Position numbers and translations under genes: made by a program. A stretch of DNA of 55,081 bases from contig SCQQ01000058.1 of assembly GCA_004299095.1 (NCBI GenBank), forward strand, positions 1 to 55,081, written 5' to 3'. Source of the stretch: Burkholderiaceae bacterium (GTDB lineage Bacteria; Pseudomonadota; Gammaproteobacteria; Burkholderiales; Burkholderiaceae_C). Positions 1 to 9,800 of this stretch are shown one piece after another (position 1 is the stretch's first letter; every line of letters begins with the position of its first letter). The notes beneath the pieces were generated by a model. The model saw nothing but the letters and a program-made list of their open reading frames with translations. It made no database searches and was not told the origin of the DNA.

Positions 1-506
1 CGGCACTGGTGAACACCGACGTGCGCGGGCGCAGCTTCGCTCCCAGGGGCAAGACACCCGTGCTGCCCACCGTAGGCGGCACACGCCAGAAGCTCTCCAT
101 GATCGCCACCGTCACCAACCAGGGCAAGACGCGCTGGATGATCATCGACGAAGCGTTCAATGCCGACAAGCTCATCGAGTTTCTGCAGACCTTGACCCGC
201 GATGCGGGTAGGAAGGTGTTCCTGATTCTGGACAACCTGCGGGTGCATCACAGCAAGATCGTCAAGGCCTGGGTGGCCGAGCACGAGGAACAAATCGAGC
301 TGTTTTATTTGCTCAGCCACAGCCCGCAGCTCAATCCCGAAGAGCGGTTGAACGCGGATTTGAAGCAGGAGATGGGCAAGCGCGTACCGGCACGCACCAA
401 GACCAAGCTACGCAAGGCGGCCAGCGCTCACATGCAGATGCTGGAGAACAATCCTAAGCGTGTGATCAGCTACTTCCAAGACCCTCGCGTGCACTATGCC
501 GCTTGA
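1..506 (+). CDS. IS630-family transposase, 3' part (5' end outside window)
   Basis: This is the C-terminal part of a DDE transposase that cuts and joins DNA for its own insertion sequence. The reading frame is open to the left edge, so the start lies outside the window. The visible part has the motif LDNLRVHHS, which holds the second catalytic Asp, and about 30 residues later the block HSPQLNPEE, which holds the catalytic Glu; this pairing is typical of IS630 elements. The downstream HTH-free tail (KTKLRKAASAH) is also usual for the family. The stop at 504-506 lies about 20 bases before the likely right end of the element. The neighbour on the right runs in the opposite direction and appears to be cut by the insertion. 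Family assignment is firm; whether the copy is intact cannot be seen. Confidence 0.85.
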   Translation, partial: ALVNTDVRGRSFAPRGKTPVLPTVGGTRQKLSMIATVTNQGKTRWMIIDEAFNADKLIEFLQTLTRDAGRKVFLILDNLRVHHSKIVKAWVAEHEEQIELFYLLSHSPQLNPEERLNADLKQEMGKRVPARTKTKLRKAASAHMQMLENNPKRVISYFQDPRVHYAA

Positions 507-529
507 GACTTCATTGGGCCTGATCAATA
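507..529. mobile_element. Probable right end of the IS630-type element with TA target
   Basis: IS630-type elements insert at TA and end shortly after the transposase stop. Here the transposase stops at 506 and a TA dinucleotide sits at 528-529, directly after the bases TGATCAA. The opposing surface-protein frame reads into this stretch and stops at 511-513, as expected for a host gene entering foreign DNA. The exact boundary is inferred, because the left end of the element is not in the window to give the matching inverted repeat. Confidence 0.4.
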
Positions 530-2666
530 AGCACAACGCTGTCGGGCGCAATGCTGGCCGGCAGCAAAAAGTCGTATCGCTGGAAACCATAGGTGTTGAT
601 GGCATTCAGCCCCGTAGAATGGATTTCCAGCACGTTGCCCGTCCCCGGCGCCGCAATAGGCGTCAGTACACCATTTGCGTCGAATTCTCCAATCGCGCCA
701 CCCGCCAGATAGGCGCCTGATAGACTCGGGCTGCCGCTGATTACCACCCGGTTGTCATTGGCGCTGGCAGTTCCCTTATCGCCGATGAGAATCGCGCCAG
801 CCGCCAGCCGCCAGCCGCAAGCCCGCTGACCTGCGCATTCGCGCCGATCGACAGGACATTGCCGTTCGCGCTCGCGTTGCTGCCGCCAATCAGTACGCCG
901 CCGCCTCCGATGACCAGCCCATTGACCTGCGCGCTGCCGTCGACCGTAACGTGGTTGCCGCTGATGTCCGCGCTTTGGTTCGCAACCAACACCGCCGCCC
1001 CGCCGGCAACGAGGCCGTTGATTTGTGCCGCGCCACCCAAAGTAACGGAATTGTTCTGCACCGATGCCTGCGCCGCAGGGAACAGGACGGCGCCACCAGC
1101 CACGATCCCGGAACCCAGGCCGAACCCAAGCCCTATCGGCCCGGAGCCGTCGTTGACCCCCGCGGTGCCATCAGTAATAGCCACCGAGTTGCCCGACGCC
1201 TCGACGTTGGATTGACCGCCAAACACCCAAGGCGCCTGGCTGCTCGTCAAGGTGACCGAATTGCCATTCGCGGAGCTACCGAAAGCGGAGCCGCCGTACA
1301 CCATATTGGCATGGCTGCCCGACAGGTTCACGGCGTTGTTGTCAGCCGCGGTACCCACGCCGCCAAACAGCATGTCCACGGCCTGTTGGCTGTTGCTGAT
1401 TGTCACCGTATTGCCGGATGCGGCGCCACCGTAGGCCTGGCCGCCGGCGACGTCCACACCCGACTGCGCTGCCGCGGGACCCGTGACTTCGACCGTGTTG
1501 TTGGACGCGTTGCCATTGACGCTCAAGCCACCCGTCACGTGCAATGCGGTCGCGCCACCGGACAAAGTGACCTTGTTGCCATCGGCGTTGCCGCTGGCAC
1601 TGTATGCAAGGCCGCCGGTCATGCTGCCAAAGTCCGTTGATGCACCACCACTTGCGATCACGCTGTTGCCGCTCGCATCGCCGGCCGCGGCTGCGCCGTC
1701 GGTGATCGCCTGAATACCGCTACCTCCGGTCACGGTCACCGTGTTGGCTGAGGCGATGCCGCCACTACCACCGGTAATCCCCAGGCCTTGCACGGTGCCG
1801 TTGGTCACCGTGACCACGTTGTTCGAGGCATCGCCGCCTTGCGCCGCATCCCAAATTGCAGCGCCGTAGCTGTTGCCGCCGACGATCTCACCAGTCACGG
1901 CCGAGTCGCTCACTGTGACGTGATTGCCGCTCGCGCTGCCACCGGCGCCCGAATCGCCGCCTGCGCCGCCAGCTCCGGGCGGCACAATAGGACCGCCACT
2001 GCCGCCAGCGCCCTCGTTGCCGCCCAGCACGCCGTCGCCACCGTCGCCGCCATTCCCGCCGAGCGATGCGCCGCCGATGACAGTCCCGGCAACGGGCGAG
2101 CCGCCTTGAATCGTGATCGTGTTACCCGACGCGGCGCCGCCGTCGCCGCCGTCGCCGCCCGCGGCGCCCGCTTGGCCAGGTGTCATCCCCGCCGCGCCAT
2201 TTCCGCCCTGGCTAAAGCCGCCGTTCACGCTGCTGCCGTAGGTGTCCATCAACTGAATCGACCGATTGGTGATCGTCACCTTATTGGTGTCGGCGGAGCC
2301 GCCCGCCACCCCGGGATTGGGGGCGCCCAGTGGGCCAGGATTGAATCCGCCATAGACGGGACCTATAAGCAGCGTATTTCCGGGCGGATTCAGCCCAGTC
2401 CCAGTGAGACCAGTTCCGCCGGTGGCAGTGATTGAGCTTGAGCCAATGGTCAAAACGCTCTGGTTCGCCGTAGTAAAAATTGGCGGGAACGCCATGGTGC
2501 CGACGACCTGCTGCTGAGCTAATGCGGGAACCGACCACCCCACCGCCGCAATCGCCACCGCGATGGCCAGATCCCGCTGCCCGTGACCATGGGTGGGCGT
2601 TGATACCGTTCGAGCCCCGGCCGCAGCGCTATGGAATCCGCTCGTGATTCTCTTGTCTTTTTTCAT
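511..2666 (-). pseudogene. Exported Gly/Asn-rich repeat protein, autotransporter passenger-like; frameshifted and 3'-truncated
   Basis: Start chosen at the ATG at 2664-2666, which follows a strong GAGGAGGG ribosome binding site. A long leader (MKKDKRITSG..., hydrophobic stretch, ALAQQQ cleavage region near residue 50) resembles the extended signal peptides of type V secreted proteins. The mature part carries about sixteen imperfect units built on the motif (S/D/N)(G/N)N-x-V-T-(V/I/L), separated by glycine-rich spacers, as expected of a beta-helical adhesin passenger. The first frame ends at 741. A second frame, 511-747, continues the same repeat style (VISGSPSLSG..., STGLNAINTYGFQRYDFLLP). 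The switch coincides with a heptanucleotide tandem repeat at 796-823. No beta-barrel translocator is present, and the second frame stops where the IS630 element begins, so the C-terminus was probably lost. Specific function unknown; surface adhesion is an inference. Confidence 0.7.
796..823. repeat. Heptanucleotide tandem repeat (GCCAGCC x3 + GCAAGCC)
   Basis: Three exact copies of GCCAGCC followed by one copy with a single change lie inside the surface-protein gene, exactly where its reading frame switches. The unit length is not a multiple of three, so gaining one copy or losing two would join the 741-2666 frame to the 511-747 frame. Such repeats mutate by slipped-strand mispairing. Confidence 0.8.
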
Positions 2667-3107
2667 CAAATTCCCTCCTCGACATGAAACAGTGCCGAAA
2701 TGCCACCTGCGCCTGCGCGCATGGCGCAGACGTTTCACCCCACGGGAACGATTCAAGACTGGCAACCGACGCGTTGTCGCACGACGCGCGGCAAGGTCGC
2801 GACTGCGCATTCACGAGTTGTCGCGCCCACAAAATTGCCTTTGTCGCCGCGCCCATTGACCGCTTTGAGACAGCGGTTTCGCTTCAGATTCGTTCTCGCT
2901 TGGTTCGGCGAGCGATGCGTGCAACACGGCTGCAGGTATCGCGCGAGGAACGGCGGGGTTGGTTCTAGTGCGCCGCATCAGGGCGCCCGATGATCGGCGC
3001 CGAACTGTCCAAGCGTCCAATCCGTTTGCAGCCATGGCAGAGTGGGGCGGCTTTCAACGCCAATGACTCGCTTGACTTTCAATGCAGTATCTGACCGTTT
3101 CGAGGGG
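2667..3107. other. Intergenic region upstream of the surface-protein gene
   Basis: About 440 bases lie between the surface-protein start and the stop of the dienelactone hydrolase; both genes run leftward. It should hold the promoter of the repeat protein. Apart from the GAGGAGGG site next to the start I see no palindrome, terminator with a T-run, or convincing small gene. The open frames here are arginine-rich shadows. Confidence 0.5.
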
Positions 3108-3779
3108 CTAACCCTTCAGATATTTGCCTAGGAACGTCAGGCTGCGCTGCCACGCCAGCGTCGCCGCTTCCCGGTTGTAGTTGGCGCCTTCTTCGTTGCC
3201 GAAGGCGTGACCGGCGTCGTAGCGCCAGCACTCGTGCGTCACGCCGCCTGCTTTTAGTTTCTTTTCGAGCGCGTCGGCGCTGGCGATTTTGAAAAAAGCA
3301 TCCTGGATGCCGAAGTGGCATTGCAGCGGGATCTTGATGGCGCCCGGGTCGCCCGCGGCGTCGGGCGGAATGCCGTACCACGACACCGCCGCGCTGGTTT
3401 CGGGTACGTGCATGGCGGCAAGCACCGAGAGCACGCCGCCCATGCAGAAGCCGATGACGCCGACGTGCGCGCTCCCGGCTTTCAGGTGCTGCACTGCGCC
3501 GCGCACGTCCTGAGTGGCCGCATCGCCGAAATTCAGGCCTTCCATGCCGTGCTGTGCTTCGGCTGCGTCGAGCGCCACCTTGCCGCGATACAGGTCCGGA
3601 ATCAGCACGCGAAAGCCCTGGCCCACCATGCGTTCGCCCACGCTCTTGATCTGATCGTTCACGCCCCACCATTCCTGGATCACGACCAGGCCCGGCGCGC
3701 CGTCGGCCAGCGCGGGCGCCATGTAAATCCCGGGCGCGCTTTTACCGTCGGGACGCTTGAAAGTGATGTGTTCGGCCAT
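3108..3779 (-). CDS. Dienelactone hydrolase family protein
   Basis: A 223-residue cytoplasmic alpha/beta hydrolase. The family hydrolyses dienelactones in chlorocatechol breakdown, but many members act on other esters or lactones. The nucleophile motif is GFCMGG with Cys112, the hallmark that separates dienelactone hydrolases from serine esterases. The rest of the triad is Asp160 (GIQDAFF) and His191 (DAGHAF). Length is normal and there is no signal peptide. The ATG at 3777-3779 has a GGAGATCC sequence just upstream. It is divergent from the nitrate operon and has no aromatic-degradation neighbours, so the physiological substrate is unknown. Confidence 0.9.
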   Translation of the reverse strand: MAEHITFKRPDGKSAPGIYMAPALADGAPGLVVIQEWWGVNDQIKSVGERMVGQGFRVLIPDLYRGKVALDAAEAQHGMEGLNFGDAATQDVRGAVQHLKAGSAHVGVIGFCMGGVLSVLAAMHVPETSAAVSWYGIPPDAAGDPGAIKIPLQCHFGIQDAFFKIASADALEKKLKAGGVTHECWRYDAGHAFGNEEGANYNREAATLAWQRSLTFLGKYLKG

Positions 3780-3954
3780 TCGGATCTCCTGGGTTGTGGG
3801 TTACGTGGTTCATCGTGCCACAGCACCTGTCGGATCGCTGCCGGGCTACGCTGTTCCATGAGGCCAGCCCGATTGCCACGTTGAGAACGTCGGCGCGTGT
3901 GCCCGAACGATGCTGCTTCCGGCTCACATCTCGCTGCCTCTGACCGGGCACCTC

Positions 3955-3972
3955 ATCGTTCTTTCGAACGAT
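3955..3972. promoter_or_regulatory. Perfect inverted repeat upstream of the nitrate operon
   Basis: The sequence ATCGTTC-TTTC-GAACGAT is a perfect 7-bp inverted repeat with a 4-base centre, about 90 bases before the chosen narK1 start in the divergent intergenic region. It could be an operator or a short hairpin. It does not match the FNR consensus (TTGAT-N4-ATCAA), and I see no FNR match in the 3780-4063 interval. Confidence 0.4.
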
Positions 3973-4063
3973 GCCGCCGTCTGCGCCCTCGTTCTTCCGC
4001 TGTCGCAAAACAGTCCGATCGGCGAATAGGCGAGCGCGGCTGCGGGCGCGACCATTGCTGGCG

Positions 4064-5377
4064 ATGGATCAACCCCCGAAGCCGCCCATGACCGCACCGC
4101 TCCCCGCCGCTCAATCGGCCCAGCGCATCGACCGCAAGGCCTGGTCGGTTCTCGTGTCCAGCACGGTGGCGTTCACCGTGTGTTTCATGGTCTGGATGAT
4201 GTTCGCGGTGGTCGGCATTCCGATCAAGCAAATGCTGCACCTGAACGCGACCCAGTTCGGGCTGCTCACTGCCATGCCGGTGTTGAGTGGCTCGCTGGTG
4301 CGCGTGCCGCTCGGCATCTGGACCGACCGGTACGGCGGCCGCATCGTGCTGGCGATCCTGCTGGCGGCCACGGTGCCGGCGATCTGGGCGCTGTCCTGGG
4401 CCACCGAATACTGGCAGTTCCTGGCAATCGGCCTGCTGCTCGGCCTTGCCGGCGGCTCGTTTTCGGTCGGCACGCCGTACGTCGCGCGCTGGTTTCCGAA
4501 GAACCGCCAGGGCATGGCGATGGGTGTGTTCGGCGCCGGCAATTCGGGCGCCGCGGTGAACAAGTTCGTCGCGCCGGTGATTCTGGTGGCGTTCGGCTGG
4601 ACCGCGGTGCCGCACGTGTATGCCGCGATCATGCTGGGCGCGCTCATCTTCTTCTGGTTCTTCAGCTACAGCGATCCGGCGCACAAGGTGCCGGGCCACG
4701 TCACGTTCGTGCAGCAGCTCAAGGTGCTGAAAGACCCCGACGTGCTCAAGTACTGCCAGTACTACAGCATCGTCTTCGGCGGCTACGTCGCGCTCTCGCT
4801 CTGGATGGTGCAGTACTACGTGGGCGAATACGGCCTCGACATTCGCTGGGCGGCGCTGCTGGCGGCCTTCTTCTCGCTGCCGGGCGGCGTGCTGCGCGCC
4901 ATCGGCGGCGTGCTCTCGGACAAGTACGGCGCGCACAAGGTGACCTGGTGGGTGCTGTGGGTGAGCTGGATCTGCCTGTTCCTGCTGTCCTACCCACAGA
5001 CCGATTTCACCATCCAGACCGCGAGCGGCCCGGCCACCTTCCACCTCGGCCTGAACGTCTACGCCTTTACCGCGCTGATGTTCGTGCTCGGCATCGCATT
5101 TGCTTTCGGCAAGGCCAGCGTCTTCAAGTACATCAGCGACGACTACGGCAGCAACATCGGCGCCGTGAGCGGCGTGGTGGGGCTCGCGGGCGGACTGGGC
5201 GGCTTCATCCTGCCAATCCTGTTCGGCGCGCTCATGGACTGGACCGGCATCCGCTCCAGCGCCTTCATGCTGCTCTACGGCGTGGTCTGGGTGTCGCTGA
5301 TCTGGCTGTATTTCACCGAAGTGCGGCGCACCGACGTGATCCACCACGCGCCGTCGTCGCGCGCCGAATCCGCCTGA
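4064..5377 (+). CDS. narK1: Nitrate/nitrite MFS transporter, NarK1 type
   Basis: A major facilitator protein of the NarK/NNP family, about 437 residues from the ATG at 4064; the frame is open from 3971 and another ATG lies at 4088, so the start is uncertain. It has the two family blocks: GLAGGSFSVGTPYVARWFPK and, later, GLAGGLGGFILPILFGALMD. About twelve hydrophobic segments are visible. In this family the shorter NarK1 type is thought to work as a nitrate/proton symporter, which brings nitrate to the cytoplasmic active site of NarG. It is the first gene of the nar operon and is followed 14 bases later by a second NarK, the same order as in pseudomonads. The transport mode is inferred from family and position. 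Confidence 0.9.
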   Translation: MDQPPKPPMTAPLPAAQSAQRIDRKAWSVLVSSTVAFTVCFMVWMMFAVVGIPIKQMLHLNATQFGLLTAMPVLSGSLVRVPLGIWTDRYGGRIVLAILLAATVPAIWALSWATEYWQFLAIGLLLGLAGGSFSVGTPYVARWFPKNRQGMAMGVFGAGNSGAAVNKFVAPVILVAFGWTAVPHVYAAIMLGALIFFWFFSYSDPAHKVPGHVTFVQQLKVLKDPDVLKYCQYYSIVFGGYVALSLWMVQYYVGEYGLDIRWAALLAAFFSLPGGVLRAIGGVLSDKYGAHKVTWWVLWVSWICLFLLSYPQTDFTIQTASGPATFHLGLNVYAFTALMFVLGIAFAFGKASVFKYISDDYGSNIGAVSGVVGLAGGLGGFILPILFGALMDWTGIRSSAFMLLYGVVWVSLIWLYFTEVRRTDVIHHAPSSRAESA

Positions 5378-5391
5378 ACGGAGATCGACTC

Positions 5392-6834
5392 ATGCCACGC
5401 TCCACCACCGCCCGGCCGCGCAGCAACGGACGCACGCTCACGCTCTGGACGCCCGAAGACAAGTCGTTCTGGGAACGCGAAGGCGAGGCGGTCGCGCGCA
5501 TCAACCTGTGGATTTCGGTGCCGGCGCTGTTCCTGGCGTTTGCCATCTGGCAGGTGTGGAGCGTGGTGGCCGTGAGCCTGCCGGCGCTGGGTTTCACGTA
5601 TTCCACCAACCAGCTTTTCTGGCTGGCCGCGGCACCGGCGCTGTCGGGCGCCACGCTGCGCATCTTCTATTCGTTCATGGTGCCGATCTTTGGCGGCCGG
5701 CGCTGGACCTCGATCGTTACCGCATCGCTGTTGATCCCGGCAGTCGGCATCGGTATCGCGGTGCAGGACAACACCACGAGCTACCCGACCATGCTGATCC
5801 TGGCGCTGCTGTGCGGTTTCGGCGGCGGCAATTTCAGCTCCAGCATGGCCAACATCAGCTTCTTCTTCCCGAAGGAGCGCAAGGGTTCGGCGCTGGGCGT
5901 GAACGCCGGCCTGGGCAACCTCGGTGTTTCGGTGGTGCAGTTCCTGAGCCCGCTGGTGATCACCGCCGGCGTTTTCGGCATCTTTGGTGGTGACGCGCAG
6001 ACCATCGTCAAGAACGGCCAGCACGTCCAGGTGTGGGCACAGAACGCCGCCTTCATCTGGGTGCCGTGGATCGCCATCGCGGCGGTGGCCGCGTGGTTCG
6101 GCATGCACGACATCGCCGACGCCAAAGCCAGTTTCTCCGCGCAGGCCGCCATTTTCCGCAGTAAGCACAACTGGATCATGTGCCTGCTCTACCTCGGCAC
6201 CTTCGGCTCGTTCATCGGCTTTGCGGCGGGCTTTCCGCTGCTCATCAAGAGCCAGTTTCCGGCGGTGAATCCGCTCGCCTTCGCCTGGCTCGGACCGCTG
6301 CTCGGGGCGCTCACACGGCCGTTCGGCGGCTGGCTCGCGGACAAGGTGGGCGGCGGCGTGGTGACGTTCTGGAACTTCGCGGTGATGGCACTCGCGGTGC
6401 TCGGTGTGCTCTATTTCCTGCCGCACGGCGCCGGTGGCTACGCCCTGCCGTTCGGTTCGACCGAAGGCAGCTTTGCCGGCTTCTTTCTGATGTTTCTGGT
6501 GCTCTTTTGCACCACCGGCATCGGCAATGGCTCGACCTTCCGCATGATTCCGGTGATTTTCCTGAACCAGCGGCTGCGCGGACTGCGCGAGGGCGACGAG
6601 GCGGCCCGCGCGCAGGCCACCAAGCTCGGCAACACCGAAGGCGCGGCCGCGGTGGGCTTTGCCGGCGCACTCGGCGCCTACGGCGGTTTCTTCATTCCCA
6701 AAAGCTACGGCAGCTCGATCGCCGCCACCGGCGGGCCTGAACTCGCGCTCTGGATCTTCGTGGTGTTCTACCTGGCGTGCGTGGCCGTGACCTGGTGGTT
6801 TTACGCGCGCAGGAACGCCGAAATGCCGTGCTGA
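5392..6834 (+). CDS. narK2: Nitrate/nitrite MFS transporter, NarK2 type
   Basis: A 480-residue inner-membrane transporter. The ATG at 5392 follows an ACGGAG ribosome binding site at the narK1 stop; the open frame extends further left inside narK1, but that extension is an arginine-rich shadow. The nitrate-signature region GGGNFSSSMANISFFFPKER followed by LGVNAGLGNLGVSVVQF is typical of nitrate/nitrite antiporters, which export the nitrite made by NarG. A second conserved block (GNTEGAAAVGFAGALGAYGG) lies near the C-terminus. Some denitrifiers have NarK1 and NarK2 fused; here they are separate, with 14 bases between them. It is followed 34 bases later by narG. Confidence 0.92.
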   Translation: MPRSTTARPRSNGRTLTLWTPEDKSFWEREGEAVARINLWISVPALFLAFAIWQVWSVVAVSLPALGFTYSTNQLFWLAAAPALSGATLRIFYSFMVPIFGGRRWTSIVTASLLIPAVGIGIAVQDNTTSYPTMLILALLCGFGGGNFSSSMANISFFFPKERKGSALGVNAGLGNLGVSVVQFLSPLVITAGVFGIFGGDAQTIVKNGQHVQVWAQNAAFIWVPWIAIAAVAAWFGMHDIADAKASFSAQAAIFRSKHNWIMCLLYLGTFGSFIGFAAGFPLLIKSQFPAVNPLAFAWLGPLLGALTRPFGGWLADKVGGGVVTFWNFAVMALAVLGVLYFLPHGAGGYALPFGSTEGSFAGFFLMFLVLFCTTGIGNGSTFRMIPVIFLNQRLRGLREGDEAARAQATKLGNTEGAAAVGFAGALGAYGGFFIPKSYGSSIAATGGPELALWIFVVFYLACVAVTWWFYARRNAEMPC

Positions 6835-6868
6835 GCCCCGTGCAACCGTTGTCAAGAGGAGTTGAACC

Positions 6869-9800
6869 ATGAGCCATCTGCTCGATCGCCTGACGTACTT
6901 CCAGCAACCGCGCGAAGCGTTTTCCGGCGACCACGGCCGTACCACCGGCGAGGACCGCACCTGGGAGGACGGCTACCGCGGCCGCTGGGCGCACGACAAG
7001 ATCGTGCGCTCGACGCACGGCGTGAACTGCACCGGTTCGTGCTCCTGGAAGATTTACGTGAAAGGCGGCATCGTCACCTGGGAGACGCAGCAGACCGATT
7101 ACCCCCGCACGCGGCCGGACCTGCCGAACCACGAGCCGCGCGGTTGCTCGCGTGGCGCAAGCTATTCGTGGTACCTCTACAGCGCCAGCCGCGTGAAATA
7201 CCCGCTGGTGCGCGGCCGCCTGCTGAAGCACTGGCGCGCGGCGCTGGCCGTGTCCAAGACCCCGGTCGACGCCTGGGCCAGCATCGTCGAGAACGCCGAG
7301 GCGCGGCGCGACTGGCACCGGCAGCGCGGCCTGGGCGGGTTCGTGCGCAGCCACTGGGACGAGGTCAACCAGATGATCGCCGCGGCCAACGTCTACACCA
7401 TCAAGACCCACGGGCCGGACCGCATCGTCGGTTTTTCGCCGATTCCGGCGATGTCGATGATTTCGTACTCGTCGGGCGTGCGCTACCTGAGCCTGATCGG
7501 CGGCGTGGCGTTGAGCTTTTACGATTGGTACTGCGACCTGCCGCCCTCCAGCCCGCAGACCTGGGGCGAGCAGACCGACGTGCCCGAAAGCGCCGATTGG
7601 TACAACTCGACCTTCATCATCGCCTGGGGCTCGAACGTGCCGCAGACGCGCACGCCCGACGCGCACTTCTTCACCGAGGTGCGCTACAAGGGCGCGAAAA
7701 CGGTGGCGGTCACGCCCGACTATTCCGAGGTCGCCAAGCTCTCCGACGTGTGGCTGCATCCCAAGCAGGGGACTGATGCGGCCATGGCCATGGCCATGGG
7801 CCACGTGATCCTGAAGGAGTTTTATTTCGACCAGCGCAGCGCTTACTTCGACGACTACGCGCGGCGCTACACCGACCTGCCGCTGCTGGTGGCGCTGAAG
7901 GAGCGCACGCTGGAAGACGGCCGCACGGTGCTGGTGCCGGACCGCACCCTGCGTGCCGCCGATTTCACGGACCAGCTCGACCAGCCCAACCACCCAGACT
8001 GGAAAACCGTGGCGTTCGACGGCGACGGTCGAGTCGTGGTACCGAACGGTTCCATCGGTTTCCGCTGGGGCGATACCACCGGCCGCTGGAACCTGGAAGC
8101 GAAAGAAGCGCGCAGCGGCCAGGAGGTGCGCCTGACGCTCTCGGTGCTGGAAGACGGCGCGCTGGCGCACGACGTTGCCGACGTTGCTTTTCCGTACTTC
8201 GGCGGCGTGGTCAATCCGCACTTCGAGGGCAACGACCAAGGCAGCGACGTGATGGTGCAGCGCGTGCCCATCACGCACCTCGAACTGGATGGCCATGGCG
8301 TGCGAGGCCGTGTCGCGGTGGCGACGGTGTTCGACTTGCTGGCTGGCAGTTACGGCGTACCGCGCGGCCTGGAGGGCGAGGGCACGTCCGATGGCTACGA
8401 CGCCAACGCGCCTTTCACGCCGGCGTGGCAGGAGCGGATCACCGGCGTGCCGCGCGAGCAGGTGATCGGAATCGCGCGCCAGTTCGCCGACAACGCTGAC
8501 AAGACGCACGGCAAGTCCATGGTGATCATCGGCGCCGGCATGAATCACTGGTACCACTGCGACATGGGCTACCGCGCCATCATCAACATGCTGATGCTGT
8601 GCGGCTGCATCGGGCAATCAGGCGGCGGCTGGTCGCATTACGTGGGGCAGGAAAAGCTGCGGCCGCAGACCGGTTGGACCGCGCTCACGTTTGCGCTTGA
8701 CTGGCTGCGGCCGCCGCGCCAGCAGAACAGCACCAGTTTCTTCTACGCGCACAGTGACCAGTGGCGCTACGAAAAACTGCGCGCGCACGAAATCCTGTCG
8801 CCGCTCGCCAGCCCCGAGCGCCACGGCGAATCCATGATCGACTACAACGTGCGCGCCGAGCGCATGGGCTGGCTGCCGAGCGCGCCGCAGTTGCAGACCA
8901 ATCCGCTGCAGGTGGCAAAGGACGCCGAAAAGGCCGGGCTCGATCCCAAGGATCATGTGGTGCAGGGACTGAAGGACGGCTCGCTCAAGATGAGCTGCGA
9001 AGACCCGGACCACCCCGCCAACTGGCCGCGCAACATGTTCGTCTGGCGCTCGAACCTGATGGGCAGTTCGGGCAAGGGACACGAATACTTCCTCAAGCAC
9101 CTGCTCGGCACCACGCACGGCGTGCAGGGCAAGGATCTGGGAGCGGAAGACACGAAGCCCGAGGAAGTGGCGTGGCACGACCAAGCGCCTGAAGGCAAGC
9201 TGGACCTGCTGGTCACGCTCGATTTCCGCATGAGCACCACCTGCCTGTATTCCGACGTGGTGCTGCCCACCGCCACTTGGTACGAGAAAAACGACCTCAA
9301 CACCAGCGACATGCACCCGTTCATCCACCCGCTCTCGACCGCAGTCGATCCGGCCTGGGAGGCAAGGAGCGACTGGGAAATCTACAAGGGGCTGGCCAAG
9401 ACCTTCAGCGACGTGTGCGCGGGCCACCTGGGCGTGGAAAAAGACGTGGTGCTCACACCGCTGATGCACGACACGCCCGCGGAACTGGCGCAGCCCTACG
9501 GCGCGCAGGAGTGGAAGCGTGGCGAGGCGGAACTGGTTCCTGGCCTGACCGCACCGCAAATCACGGTCGTGGAGCGTGACTACCCGAACACCTACAAGCG
9601 CTTTACCGCGCTCGGGCCGCTCCTGGACAAGCTCGGCAACGGCGGCAAGGGCATCAACTGGGACACGCAGACCGAAATCGAGCAGTTGGGCGACCTGAAC
9701 GGCCGCGTGCGTGAGGAGGGCGTGTCGCAGGGGCGGCCGCGCATCGTGAGCGACATCGACGCCACCGAAGTGGTGATGATGCTCGCGCCCGAGACCAACG

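Noticed and set aside
3780-4063. FNR or NarL sites ahead of narK1
   Set aside because: No TTGAT-N4-ATCAA match is present and I could not find a paired NarL heptamer. Anaerobic control is likely but not visible.
3953-5347. Long open frame on the minus strand opposite narK1
   Set aside because: It is rich in Arg, His and Gln and lacks any fold pattern. It mirrors the codon bias of a clear NarK transporter on the plus strand.
4180-5391. Apparent fusion of a 404-residue extension to narK2
   Set aside because: The extension runs inside narK1 in another frame and is arginine-rich. NarK2 has a good ATG and ribosome binding site at 5392.
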